Shown here: positions 38,601 through 50,255 of the stretch, piece after piece
Layout: every line of letters begins with the position of its first letter
Numbering within the stretch: position 1 is the stretch's first letter
From: Ziziphus jujuba
Taxonomy: Eukaryota; Streptophyta; Magnoliopsida; Rosales; Rhamnaceae
Length of the DNA: 64,000 bases
Direction of reading: 5' to 3'
NCBI RefSeq assembly: GCF_031755915.1
Contig: NC_083389.1
Coordinates: 12,703,001-12,767,000, forward strand
Program-made: the position numbers and the translations under genes
Notes under the pieces: generated by a model
What the model was told of the DNA's origin: nothing
The model's input: only the letters and a program-made list of their open reading frames with translations
The model's database searches: none

Positions 38601-39420
38601 TCGTGGACGTAAGCTGATGACAATAATATGTCAACTTAGCATCGGGGTGTGTCCCCTAATGAACATTACATATCTTTTTTGTTCTAGCTTTATTCTTTAC
38701 ATGATTTTGCAAAGTTTATTTCAATTCCTAAGTAACTATTTTGTACAAAATTGGTGCAACAACTTTCCACCATCAAACGAAATTACAATGATGAGGGGAA
38801 ATAAGCAAAAACTACCATACGTCAAATAAGGAACTAAAACGATGTGTACTTGTTAATGTAGCGTCAGCGTTTCTATAAACTGACGGTCAAGCGTTACTTT
38901 CAAATCGGCATTGTTCCACGTTAAACCATTTTGAATTATTTTATAATTTTCCCATTTTTTAAATTAGATTTAAAGTTTTGATTAAATTTATGTGTACTTA
39001 TTTTGACCAAAATCAGTCGAGAAATATAAACGCATCAAACGAAATTACAAAGGTAATCCAGTCAAAGTATTATACTATATTTGTGCCCCTAAGCCGACGA
39101 GTGGTCTTTAAAGTAATGTTGGCATGGACTGATAAGACAATGATGAATAGTCAACGCATCGTCGGCATTGGTCCCTTAATAAAAATAATATTTCTTTTTG
39201 TTCTTGCTTTATTTTTTACAGGATTTTGCAAAGTTTGTTTAAATTCCTCAGTAAATATTTTTCCAAAATCGGCTTAAAAACTTACAAGCATCAAACGAAA
39301 TTACAATGCTAAGTGGAAAGAAGAAATAAAAAAAATTTGCATGTAATTATTTTGTCCAAAATATATTTGGGGTACAAAGCCGACGCGTTTACAAGGCAGT
39401 AGCGTCGGCGTAGTCCTTTT
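35640..39420. repeat. Tandem array of ~255-bp units
   Basis: Regular units from about 35.75 to 38.55 kb. The landmark GTAAGC (or close variant) falls at 35925, 36182, 36436, 36692, 36948, 37194, 37450, 37698, 37954, 38210 and 38465, spacing 246-257 bp. Three shortened or diverged units follow to 39.4 kb. Each unit holds AAGCCGACGAATGGTCGTTG, then a CGTCGGCGTT tract, then GTACCCTAATAAACGTAACA. GCCGACG and CGTCGGC form an inverted repeat around each core. A short open frame (35736-36047) spans one unit and is not a gene. Confidence 0.92.
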
Positions 39421-39819
39421 CGATATCCAAAAAAATGTTATCATACTTTGTATTTGGAGGCTCAGACAACAGCCCCAAACTAAGGAAACAATTATTGCGC
39501 GTCAGTTTTGCAAGCCTGGTAGTCCACACGCAGGGGTCATCCCTTAAGCTGCTAATGCGGCCCTGCATAACAAAATGTGGAAGACTATAAGGACTACTTT
39601 CGAATAGGCATCAGGGACAAGATATTTAACAAGCATACAATAGTTATAACCTAGTTTTATACCTGTAGAATTAAAACTGATCAGTGTCAAATTCAAATTT
39701 TGATTCTTGTTGACATATATTCTCTTGTTATTGGGACCTACATAGAAACCATAATAGTTTGTACATGATGTAATTGTTCCAATTGCATAAAACCAATAAA
39801 TAATACAGTTTTTTTTTTC
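39421..39819 (-). other. 3' flank of the FAR1/MULE-like pseudogene
   Basis: About 400 bp between the last 255-bp-type motif and the transposase stop. No gene or known motif is recognised. It is probably the transposase 3' UTR or element interior. Confidence 0.45.
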
Positions 39820-41940
39820 TTACAGATTGTTAAGGACTGGACATTTTCTTTTGTCATGCGCTTGGTCAATTTTTTCACATCCATTGCAACGTCGACCTCT
39901 ATGCTTAGCAGCATTTGTTGCCTTCTCTTTCCCCCCTTTTAATCTTCTTCCACATCCCTTTGCCCTCACCTGAGATAGGTCTTTCAGAGTTGTGTCATTA
40001 ACATTACTATCTTTTTCAGAAATGCCTCCACTCTTTGTGCTACCACCTACGGATTTAAATTGATCAACCAAACTTTGCAGAGCATCATTCACAATTATAG
40101 CTGCCTCTTCATTTGACATGGTGTTATCAACGAGTTTTGAGAAAAGTTTGAACAATTTACTTCGCCACGTTAACATTGAACTACCTTTCCAGTTATCTCT
40201 AAACCTTCCTTGTCGTATATTATTTGAAACATGGAAGCTCAAGTCCACATTTTCATTATATATTGATTCGGCAGAGGAATATCACCAAAGAGTCGCAAAA
40301 ATGCAAAAATATATCTACATGGAATCCCTTCACTCTCAAACTTTTTACAGCTACACAATGCATAGTCCAAAACTTTATCATAAGCAATTTTCTGAAACCT
40401 TGGGACACCTCCATTTGGACAACTCTGGACCGTATATATTTTATGTGTATCATTTTCACTAACAATTTGTGGCACTGTTACTAAGCTATGCCACAACTCA
40501 TCTTGAAACTTATAAAAAATCTTGCGTATGTATATCTCAGCCATTTGCTTCTCCATTTCCAATGGCAATTTCAAAACAGGCTTCTCCACTTAAGTCTTCA
40601 TGATGTTGATGTGCAAGTACCCTATTAAATTAAAGTATAAAATCCATCAATAAATTTTTCTTCAAAATGTACCTCTTTAAAAATGCATAAGAGCTTTCTG
40701 TACGTTGGCTACTTGACATTCCAGCTGAGAATACATGATTAACATATGCCGGCACCCATCTCGAACGTAGTTCAAATATTGACTTTAACCATTTATTGTC
40801 ATGTAGGTTCGCCTTTTCGATGATAGAAGCCCATTTTCTTTCAAACTCTTCTGGACGTTCTGATTCCCAAATGCAATGTTTGAAATCCTTGTAAAAATCC
40901 CTATAAGTGATTGTATTTAAATATATAGAAAACTTCTCAAGTATGTGCCAACTACAATACCTATGGAATGTATTCGATAAGCTCTGAGCTACAGCCTTTA
41001 TCATTGCAGGATCTTGATCAGTGATAATTATCTTTGGGGTGTTTGCAGGCATGCTCTTCTTTAATAGCTTAAATAACCAAACAAAAGATTCAGCTCTTTC
41101 ATCGCTTAAGACTGCACATGCAAATACCACTGTTTGACAATAATTGTTAACCCAACCAAAGGTGCAAATATCACACCATACTAATTAGTGTTGTAAGTTG
41201 TATCAAATACCACTACATCACCAAAACATCGATAAGCTCTTCTACAAAACGAATCAGACCAAAAACAACATTTCAATTTACATTCATCATCTGCATCTAT
41301 TTCAAACATAAATGATGAATTCCTTTCTTGCTCTGTAAGGAAATATTCCTTCAATAGTTCTGCATCTTGTCCCCACATTTCATTACGCAACTTAGCTTCA
41401 TTGTTATAAATATCCTTCTTCGTACACCCAATATTCTCTATACCCCCAACTTCAAATTCAAGAACACTTATTTGTTGGTGAGTTGGCACGTTTGCTGCTA
41501 AAAACTGCTATGTTAGTGATTTTTTGGCTTTAGACACATTACGATGTGACCTCAATAAATGTACTTTTCTAGGGCTTGATAATAGATGACTGTGCTCTTC
41601 AACAAATACACTAATGACAAATTTTCCCATTTTCGACATAACCACGGCTAATTTTGCCTTACAATTATCTTTTGTTATCCCTCGACACTTTTTTTCTTAC
41701 TGTCCTTTTTAGAAGATTCTCCTTCTTTATAACAAACGAATTCTTTCCTTATAACTTCATTAGTACCTTTATGTCTCTTACTGGAATTGCTACGAACATT
41801 AAATCCGCCTCTTTTGAATACTTAATGGAAAACTCAAGTGCCTCATCTATCGATATAAACTCTTGTCCAACCGTTGGTTTTAAGTTTTCCGACACTTGGA
41901 GAATGTAAACATCATCATCGTCGTTAGAGCATGACAGCAG
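39820..41940 (-). pseudogene. FAR1/FHY3-related MULE-type transposase, decayed
   Basis: On the minus strand. N-terminal FAR1-type DNA-binding region (about 41900-41540), with the family-typical HSHLL..KVHLLRSHR text near 41570. Then the MULE transposase core: FDTTYNTN (about 41200), FACAVLSDERAESF (41125) and ITDQDPAM with HRYCSWHI (41030-40940). A SWIM zinc finger CSCKKFESEGIPCRYIF (about 40330) has Tyr where FAR1-related proteins normally have His. The C-terminal zinc-knuckle-like CNGCEKIDQAHDKRKCP is near 39870. Stops fall at about 41747, 41513, 41181, 40628 and 40591, and a frame break lies near 40270-40240. FAR1-like proteins descend from MULE transposases; some plant copies are transcription factors, but this one is broken and sits in repeats, so a transposon relic is the better reading. 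Confidence 0.85.
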
Positions 41941-43556
41941 GGATATTTCTACATCGCCAGTATGATGATTATTTGCTTCATACTATAAATCATTCATGTT
42001 GCCATATGAGATAATAAAATCAACATATGATCATTATTAATTTCCATATAATACATTTCAATTCACTTCCAAATCATACTTACTGACTACTTATAATTTA
42101 TATAACATGCTATTAATCATTAATGCCACAAGGAAGGGATGGAAGCATAGATCTTACAAAAATGAAGCTCACAGGGAAGGGATGGAAGCAATCAAAACTA
42201 ATAGATAAACATGTATAAAACGGGTGAAACCTTGGCTTCCCGCAATTGGAGCTTCCTCTTCTCCTCTGTCCATATTTCTTTCCCCCCTTTTTTTTTTTTC
42301 CCTAAATTGAAAACGAAAAGAAATTCATTAATACACATTGTCAGAATTTAAAAATTTTATTTTTAAATCTAACGGCTTATACTGAATGATTACGATACAG
42401 GAAACGAAATACTAACCTTTAACCCCGAGTTTGGTACCACCGACGGCCGTGCACTTTCGGAAAGGTGGCTGATTCGGAAGGATTTGGGATTTTTGAAATG
42501 GTCAATGGATTTTTGAAATGGTCAAGTTAAGCCTCTTGGCTACACCGTTTGGTGAAAAATTTATGATGATGGGTGGGAAATTTTAAACGCCAGATCTGTG
42601 TGAAAATATGGTGCACGCGAGGCAAGAAATGAATAGCAGGAATGTTAAAGAAATGTAAAATTTCCCACAATTATTTTTCACGTGTGACAAAAAGTAATTT
42701 GAGCCGTTCGCAAGACTCATTGTAATTCAATGGCTGAGCAATTTCCCACATTTTGGACCGCACCTTTTTTTTCCGGTCGGTCCTGACCATAGAGGGACTC
42801 TATATAGATATAAATATATATATAGAGTGGTGCTAAGCTTTCGTCCTGACCGTTACTCATCTGGACCAAAAACATGCATAAATTGTTGGCTGTTTGATTA
42901 AAATTGAAAGTCAGATTAGATTGCCTTTCTCCCCTCTCAATCCCTTCCTTTCCCACCCAGTTCAACACCCATCTCCCATCGTGTTCGAGCAAGCAACCAT
43001 CAAAGACACCATCGATAAGGTTCTCGTCCTCCGATTTAGTTGTGCTTCCAGTTCTGTTTGTCTTCTTCTCGATGACGCTATATGCCCCCCTCCTCCCCTC
43101 TATTTCGTAGGATTTCCTTTTTGCTATTACATTTACAAAATTGATAGCTTTGCTTGATTCTATGTAATTTGTGAATTTTTGATACTACACAGCTCTATTT
43201 CTAACTTCTCACAACCATCATACTTGTTGGCATAGATTCGGAGGACGTTCAAGTTTATGTCATTATTTTGACATTACACTGATTCCTTCTACAATTTTCT
43301 TCTTCAATGCTCATAAGATGAAAATGGATTTTGAGTATTATTTCTTTTCCTTTCTTTCTTTTTTTTTTTTTTTTTTTCATTCTACGGTTTAATCTTTTTT
43401 CCTTGTAATTCGTTTCACTGTATTTTTTTCTCTTTAAACATCATATCTTAAAAAACCCCCCACTAAAGCCCATCTTTCCACTTTGCAAATTAGTTTTTGA
43501 TGCAAATGAACATTACTGGATTTGAATTGAACTGACTTTTCTATAATTTCATGTAA
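41941..43556. other. Upstream region of the FAR1/MULE pseudogene and intergenic DNA
   Basis: No supported gene. 41.95-42.5 kb would be the 5' region of the pseudogene. At 42775-42845 a near-palindrome centred on TATATATA pairs GGTCCTGACC with a second CGTCCTGACCG. A pyrimidine-rich stretch (42920-43100) and a poly-T run (43358-43378) follow. The right edge of the 27-42 kb repeat block must fall here, but I cannot place it. Confidence 0.45.
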
Positions 43557-43715
43557 TCATGTAATCCCAAAAATATATTTATTCAATTACATGAAAAGTG
43601 TAAGCCATGTATTACATGGGGGTTGATGTCATGAGTTAATTATTTCACACCATACAACAACAATGAAAAGAAACAAAATAAAAGCTAAAAGAAAAAATAG
43701 TTGGATATAATCAAT
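43557..43715. repeat. Duplicated intergenic segment (copy of 25445-25620)
   Basis: CATGTAATCCCAAAAATATA, TTGATGTCATGAGTTAATTA and CACCATACAACAACAATGAA are shared with 25447-25570 in the same order. It marks one junction of the UGT-bearing duplication. Confidence 0.85.
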
Positions 43716-44191
43716 TTGTTATTGAAATATAAATTAATATTAAAATTTAATATTGATATTTACATTTATTATTAAAAAACTCAAGATAATGTTAAATTTT
43801 AAAAATGATCACACTACTAATATCAAAATAGCATTTATACAATGCTTTCAACATGCCAAACGATAATTTCTATGTCTTCCGACATTGAGCAAGATAATTG
43901 AAGCAAAAAATTAATCAATTAGCGTTTCTCTGTTTTATGGCTGATCTGCTTCTCTGCAGTGTTGATTAGGGAGAACTGCAAGTAATTTTAAATTGCATAT
44001 TATAATATATTATGTATATGCTAACCGAGGGATGCCGAAATTTTAATTGCTTAAAGCAAAATTTTTCCATTATTCTTATTGAAATAGAACAACTACAATA
44101 TGGCAAGGAAATTGAAAAACATAAACAGCAAAGTCAACCAATTAATTGCTTAAAGCTAATCCATGCCCTTTTATTTACCTTCTTCTACTTC
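43716..44191 (-). other. Downstream flank of the intact UGT
   Basis: AT-rich, no gene seen. It probably includes the 3' UTR of the gene ending at 44192. Confidence 0.5.
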
Positions 44192-45550
44192 TTAGTTCGC
44201 AAGCTCTTCCAAACTCTGGACAAATCTATCAACATACCCACTTGAGAAACCCGGTTTAATCAATTTTTCCCTCAGCTCTAAATGATTTTTCTTCAACAAA
44301 ATGGCAACCTCACTATCTTTATCCATCACAGATTTTATGGCTTCGTTCAAGCTCTCCTTAGAGAACCACCTATTTTTTTCCCTCTTCACTTCCACCGCAA
44401 CTTTCAGATCTGTAGAAAGCAACCTGGTGTTCAAGATCTGATCACCCAAGTGCGGAACCAGCACAATCTGCTTGTCACTCAACAAGGACTCCCACATGGA
44501 TCCAAACCCACAATGGCCCACAAAGCACCCGACCGATGGGTGGCTCAGAAACAATGTCTGCTGAACCCAACCACCATGAACCACCCCTCTCCCTTTCACT
44601 CTCTCTTCGAACCCCTCCGGCAATGCCTCCTCGACATTTGCGCAACCGACCGGAGGTTTCAGGGCAATGAAAAACGGCAACCCAGTCAGCTCGAATCCCA
44701 ATACGAGTTCCTGAAATTGGTCCTTTTCGAGTACATATTGGCTTCCAAATGCGCAATACAGAACCGAACCCGGTTCGAATCGTTGGAGCCAATCAGCCCA
44801 CCTTTGTTCTAATCTTGATTCGGCTTCTTCCGGCAGAACATACCCTGTCAAAAGCAATGGTTTTTTGTAATGTGCTTGTATGTAGTCGCAGAATTTACCT
44901 TCGAGTTCTGTACAGGTTCTTATAGCAAGCACATCACAGTCGCTCATGGAGGTGGTTAACCGCTCGTGCAATTTGGTCATGCAAGTGAAATCCGAAGCGG
45001 CGACAAACGACATCATTTCGTCGAGATTAAGCACGACGGTTGACGATGGATAACCAGGTGGCCTCATAAGCTGTTCCTCTGTCAACGGCTTGTCGTCTGT
45101 AGCTTCTGGAGAAGGTTTGATACCCGCAGCCATGGATGTTGCAGAGACGACAAGGAAACAAACGGATTTAATCCCGAGTTTCTTCGTAACTTGTGGTATC
45201 CAAAATGCAAAATCGTGGAAAACGAAATTGGGTTTGTCGGCGATTAGGATTTCTTCGACCTGTTGACGCGTGAGAAGCATTGCATCGGATACCAGATGGT
45301 TCATCTCCATTGGAACGTCGTGGGCTGTCTCTGTACCTTCAGGAAGGCCATCGACGTGGGGAATAGTGATGGTGATGAAGGTTATGAGGTGGGGATGGAG
45401 ATTATGAGATTGGAGCTTGGATTGAGCTTTTTTCGAAACAAAGATGGAGATTCTGTGTCCTCTCGCTGCGAGCTCGTTGGCAAGGTGAACGTAAGGGATC
45501 ATATGGCCGAAAGCATACCAGGGGTACATTGCAATATGCAATTTCGCCAT
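44192..45550 (-). CDS. UDP-glycosyltransferase, UGT79-like (452 aa)
   Basis: Single-exon family 1 glycosyltransferase, cytosolic by family, transferring a sugar from a UDP-sugar to a small molecule. UGT79 members usually add a second sugar to flavonoid or anthocyanin glycosides. That role is inferred from family resemblance; donor and acceptor cannot be read here. Seen: N-terminal HIAMYPWYAFGH with the catalytic His at 16; its partner Asp at 113 (FHDFAFW); GSVLYCAFGSQ at 261-271; and a full 44-residue PSPG box from Trp328 to Gln371, with [10 protein letters not shown] and a terminal DQ. Length is normal (450-470). The start is MAKLH, the usual UGT79 start. No stop or frame break is seen. It is the intact sister of the pseudogene at 5447-13470. 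The upstream region has a weak TATA-like CTATAGA near 45645. Confidence 0.95.
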   Translation of the reverse strand: MAKLHIAMYPWYAFGHMIPYVHLANELAARGHRISIFVSKKAQSKLQSHNLHPHLITFITITIPHVDGLPEGTETAHDVPMEMNHLVSDAMLLTRQQVEEILIADKPNFVFHDFAFWIPQVTKKLGIKSVCFLVVSATSMAAGIKPSPEATDDKPLTEEQLMRPPGYPSSTVVLNLDEMMSFVAASDFTCMTKLHERLTTSMSDCDVLAIRTCTELEGKFCDYIQAHYKKPLLLTGYVLPEEAESRLEQRWADWLQRFEPGSVLYCAFGSQYVLEKDQFQELVLGFELTGLPFFIALKPPVGCANVEEALPEGFEERVKGRGVVHGGWVQQTLFLSHPSVGCFVGHCGFGSMWESLLSDKQIVLVPHLGDQILNTRLLSTDLKVAVEVKREKNRWFSKESLNEAIKSVMDKDSEVAILLKKNHLELREKLIKPGFSSGYVDRFVQSLEELAN

Positions 45551-45711
45551 TTGTTTTTTTTTTTTTTTTTTGGTTTCTCTGTTTCTGGACTTTGGAAGTG
45601 GTGGTTTTTTCCTTTGCTATATGGTTGCGCTGTTGCTTTCACTCTATAGATAATAAAGCTTTGGAATCTAGTAAATTAACACTAGTCAATTAATTGACTG
45701 ATAAAGTTTAC

Positions 45712-45745
<34 letters not shown>

Positions 45746-45812
45746 GAAAAAACTAATTTCAGTTATTAAACATAGCTACTTATACTGTTATATTTATACT
45801 GTTAATATTAAA

Positions 45813-45844
<32 letters not shown>

Positions 45845-48800
45845 TTGCTATTAAAACACATACCAACCGAACCTAACCTGATCAATGGTGGATGATATGT
45901 AATAGAATTAAATGTAACCCACTGTTACCAATCGGTTCCATGTGATTAATCAAATGCACCTTGAATGCTGAGCAAACTATTTTATATATGTTATAAGATT
46001 AGGATGTTTTATTAAGCTATAATTAGCGTGATCAATGCAGTATTTGTTAATTAATATTCATATATATACTTGTTTATATCCCACAATCTGCCAAAAGGAA
46101 AGATTTTTTTTTTTTTAACTGAAACAAAAGGAAAGATTGTTGATCATACGTTGTTATTGACATTTGATAAGGATCTAGACGGCGAGAAATATGAATTGCG
46201 ATACCATTTTGCCCATCTCTTTTACCCATAAACAAATATATTAGAATATTATAGCGTGGAGCATGAGATTCCCTGTTAAATGAAGGCTACGACAATAAAT
46301 GCTTGATTTTTTAATATTTAAACTCCTACTTTATTTAAGCTTAGGTAATATGCGTGTGTTATTCCCAATGTGATTCTATATATATATTTTATGCTGTTTT
46401 ATTACCAATATTGACCAGTGGATTTGATGACAAAGCCTATATTTATCAATGAATAATAATAATAATCATAGATCTGCTATTGCTTGTTGGGATTTTTCTA
46501 AAATTTTATTATTATTATTTTTTTAATGAATATGCATATATTTGAGTTGAAATCCTAATTATTAAATTCATAAATAGCACATGTATAATATATGTATGTA
46601 TGTATTAAAAAAAAATTATATTCCATATCAATTTTAAAAATATGAAAAAAAAATTTTGAGTAGTATAAAATTCAAATTAAATATATTATCTATTATATAA
46701 ATGAAAAAAAATGTATTTCCTAAAAACAAAATTCAATTATTTTTTATTTATTATGAAAATATAAAAAATGTGTATAAAAAAAGATTTTTTTTAATTTTAC
46801 TTTTTTATTCTTTTAATTATTTACTATTTTTATTTTTTGTAATATATTAAACTATTATTATGTTACTAATTATTTTATGTATAATAACTTATTTTAATAT
46901 ATTTAATATTCTGTTTTGTATTTTTTAATTTATAATGTATTATAGAGTACATATCAAATTTATAAACTTTTCATTTACGTATTTTTTTTGTTGAATTTTT
47001 TCAATTTTTCAATAAATAAAATAATTTATACACGTACATATCGTTTACGTATTTTTGTTATTCCGTTTTTGACTAATTATGCTTCATAACTAATTACTCT
47101 GAAATATTGATTGTCCAAATTTCGAAATTTAATTTATGCTCCTAAAAAGTCAGTAATTATTTATCATAAAAAGTCAATATTTTGGTTTAAAAGATAATTT
47201 TTTTAATATATATATATAGAGAGAGAGTCAAGTTTATATTATGACGACATGATAATCTAAAATTAAGTTTTTATCTTTTAATTATATTAAAAATTATGAT
47301 TTAAAATTTAAAAATAACAAATATATAACTAGTAACATATTAACATCTGAAAATTATATTTAAATTATATTTACATTCCTTCTATTTTGTCATTATTTTA
47401 TTTAAATATTATGCTTTTAAAATATCATTATTAATTTTATTTTAGTTTTCTATATACATCAAAACAAGTTTATGTGTTAACTTTTATTAATTTTAACAAT
47501 TAAAAAGTTAAAAAAAGAAGTTAAAAATCTATATTTAATAATTGAATAACATTGTAAAAATATAATTTTATCTTTAACTGTAAAAGTTGATGAAAACTGA
47601 TATATTGGTCTATTTTAAAAGTTTCAAAAACTATAAAAAAAAAAAAAGGAAATAATGATTTTTTCAAAAACATAAAATCCAAATAAAATAATAATAAAAT
47701 TGAAGATGTATGAATGAATTTTCCTCTAATATTTCATAATTCTTATATGTTGTTCTCTTTTTTTCTTATCTTTTAATATATTTTTTTGGTAATAATTTTT
47801 TAATATATTTCTTTGGCAATGGTAGCAAAAAAAATAAAATAAAATAATAGAGGAAGAAGAAGAAAAGAAGAGAAAGAAAGAAAAAGAAAGAAGTGTTGGT
47901 GTTAAAGCAAGGTGTAGTTTTTTGTATAATAAAAAAAAAAAAAATGGAGGCATTGTAGCAGCAGCAACAACAACAATAACTATTTATATGGGAAAAAAAT
48001 AAACACTTTTTTTAATTATAAAATGCAGTTGTACAAACATTGAAGGAAAAAAATGATCAGGCCTGATAGAATGAAATAGAATAATCCATCAATAATTTAA
48101 ACCCCATGGATTAAAATTATCCGATGTAAGCCATATTAAATAAATGGTGAGGTCCACACCATTTTATGCACTTCGATAAGTGCATCAATCCCAATCAGAT
48201 ATTGAATTAGGCTTCTTATTACTATCCTATCGTTTTTAAAACAAAATACCAAATGTATCCTTAAGTGTTTTTCCAATGCAATTTGTGAAAATCCCTCAAA
48301 ATGTGTAAGCAAACTTTTTCCCCGTTAAGGTTTTTATCTACATTTTAGTAATAAGGCATGGCAGGTAATTATTTTAAGTTAATTAAAAAAAAGCATGTAC
48401 AAAGAGAGTTTTGCTATAATGAGATTTGTATGGGGAACTTCAAATGCTTATGGAAAGTTTTGACAAATTTTTTTGAAATTAGTCTCATATTAGGGCTTTA
48501 ACACAACTTCTAAGAAAATAAACATAGCTTTTGAGCTCAGAATCTGCTTCTAAAGCCTCTAAAAATATTTTTTACAAAAAATAATAAAGAATAATTTCTT
48601 CATAAAACACTTTTGGAAAAACATAAATAACAACCATATCAAATATGACCTAAGTGTTTTAATAATTAGGTTGTAGAGCTTCATATATAGTGTGAAGATC
48701 AGTTTTAAAAATTAAAAATATATTTTATTTAATTGGCATTGATTAGCTGGAATTTTAGTAGATCTATATTTGATTTTTTATTTTTAATAGTTTTGATATG

Positions 48801-49855
48801 ACTAATTCATGAATTGTAAAGTTGATCGATATAAATTTGTAAATTAAGCGTATGTTTGATTCTAAGTGATGGCTAAAAAAAATGAATTTTGGACTTATAT
48901 ATATACACACACTGAAAAGCATATCCAAAATTTAACAAATTCAAAAATATCTATCTTACTCTAAAACTTTCTCAGACCCGATTGAATCCACAACCCAAAA
49001 GCTAATTAAGATTTTGTCACGTAACTAGTATATATAACTTTATTCGGTAAAAAAGAAAATGAAAATACTACTTTTGGATAAATATTTTTTGAAAAAGCTA
49101 CTATATGTGGCTTTTAATTAAATTCATGACGTCATTGGGGAGTCCTATTATATCTCCAGCTGCTCAGGTCCCATCCAAAATTGTCTGGTTCTCATTGCAT
49201 ATGCCACCTACCATCATTACAAAAAAAATAGTAATTTCCTTTTAAAAAAATGTATTCTGCACAATGTTGTCTGGTCATCATTAATGCACATCATGCCATC
49301 GTTCATTCCAAGAAAGGTAATTTCCTTTCAAAAAAAAAAATTACTCTTTCTTTATTATTTTTCTCTGCTGCGCACTAAATTTTTCTTAACAAAAGTGCAA
49401 ATTTAATTACCTCAAATGCCAGTAATTATAATTTATTAAATATTTTAAATAATTATAAATTTAAATGAAAAATAAAGAAAATAGAATTTTCAATTTGTAT
49501 TAAATTTGATGTTTATGTATTTTTTTTCCCTTAACTTTTTAGTTAGTTTAAATGCATAAGATTTTTAGTTGTTATTAACTAACGATTAAAATAAACAAAT
49601 TATATATATGTTAAAATTGGAGAAAAAAGAAAGCAAAAAAAAAAAAAATGTAGGAGATAAAGCAGTGAGAATAAAATAAAGCTGAAATCAAACATTGACC
49701 ATATAAATACGCCTACATTTAAGTCCGTCCATTGCCTACATTTATTTTCATGAATTACATAAACCTACCTTGGAAAACGACATAAGAAAATCTTCAATTA
49801 ATTGCATCGTAATTTTTATTCTCTCTTTGAAGCCCCAATTATCATCATGTTATTA
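45551..49855. other. Intergenic DNA of the UGT duplication
   Basis: No gene supported over 4.3 kb. 45551-46230 is the upstream region shared with 13471-14137. 46.2-47.85 kb is very AT-rich with no clear homology inside the window. 47.87-49.05 kb matches 20.57-21.17 plus 24.13-24.78 kb, showing the insertion-free state of those sites. 49.17-49.86 kb matches 26.16-26.86 kb. Simple repeats: (AT)n at 45714-45740 and 45812-45838. Confidence 0.7.
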
Positions 49856-50255
49856 CTATTGGTTTACAAGCTCTTTCAGATCATCTACAGACCTATCAAC
49901 AAATCCACTCATAAAACCAGGTTTTGTCAAAACTTGCCTCCACATTGTATGATTGTTCTTCACCATCAAACCCACCTTACCATCTTTATCCATCACAGAT
50001 TTTATGGCTTCGCTCAAGCTCTCTTTGGAAAACCATTTATTCTCTTCCCTCTTCACTTCTACAGCAACCTTTAGATCTTCAACCTGTAGCCTTGTGTTTA
50101 AGATCTGGTCACCCAAATGTGGAACCAGAACAATATGTTTGTCACTCATCAAAGACTCCCACATGGATCCAAACCCACAATAGCTCACAAAACACCCAAC
50201 TGCTTTATGAATCAAAAACAATGGCTGCTGAACCCAACCACCACAAACCACGCCC
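49856..50255 (-). pseudogene. UGT79-like C-terminal half, 5'-truncated
   Basis: The open stretch covers the PSPG box to the C-terminus (about 133 residues, ending KELVNQ), but the N-terminal 320 or so residues are missing. Homology ends abruptly at about 50255, just upstream of the GGWVQQ motif. The PSPG box has [11 protein letters not shown]: Tyr replaces the near-invariant His of the HCG triplet, which contacts the donor sugar-nucleotide in the family. It is closest to the relic ending at 26862. Not an enzyme. Confidence 0.9.

Noticed and set aside
42775..42845. Short palindrome with TATATATA centre as a MITE
   Set aside because: The arms are only about 10 bases with mismatches and no target duplication could be identified.
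42717..43157. Open frames on both strands near 42.7-43.2 kb
   Set aside because: Low-complexity and pyrimidine-rich composition with overlapping frames on opposite strands; no recognisable protein.
44282..44812. Long plus-strand frames opposite the UGT genes (also at 59723-60367 and 60785-61336)
   Set aside because: They are antisense shadows of well-supported UGT coding sequence.
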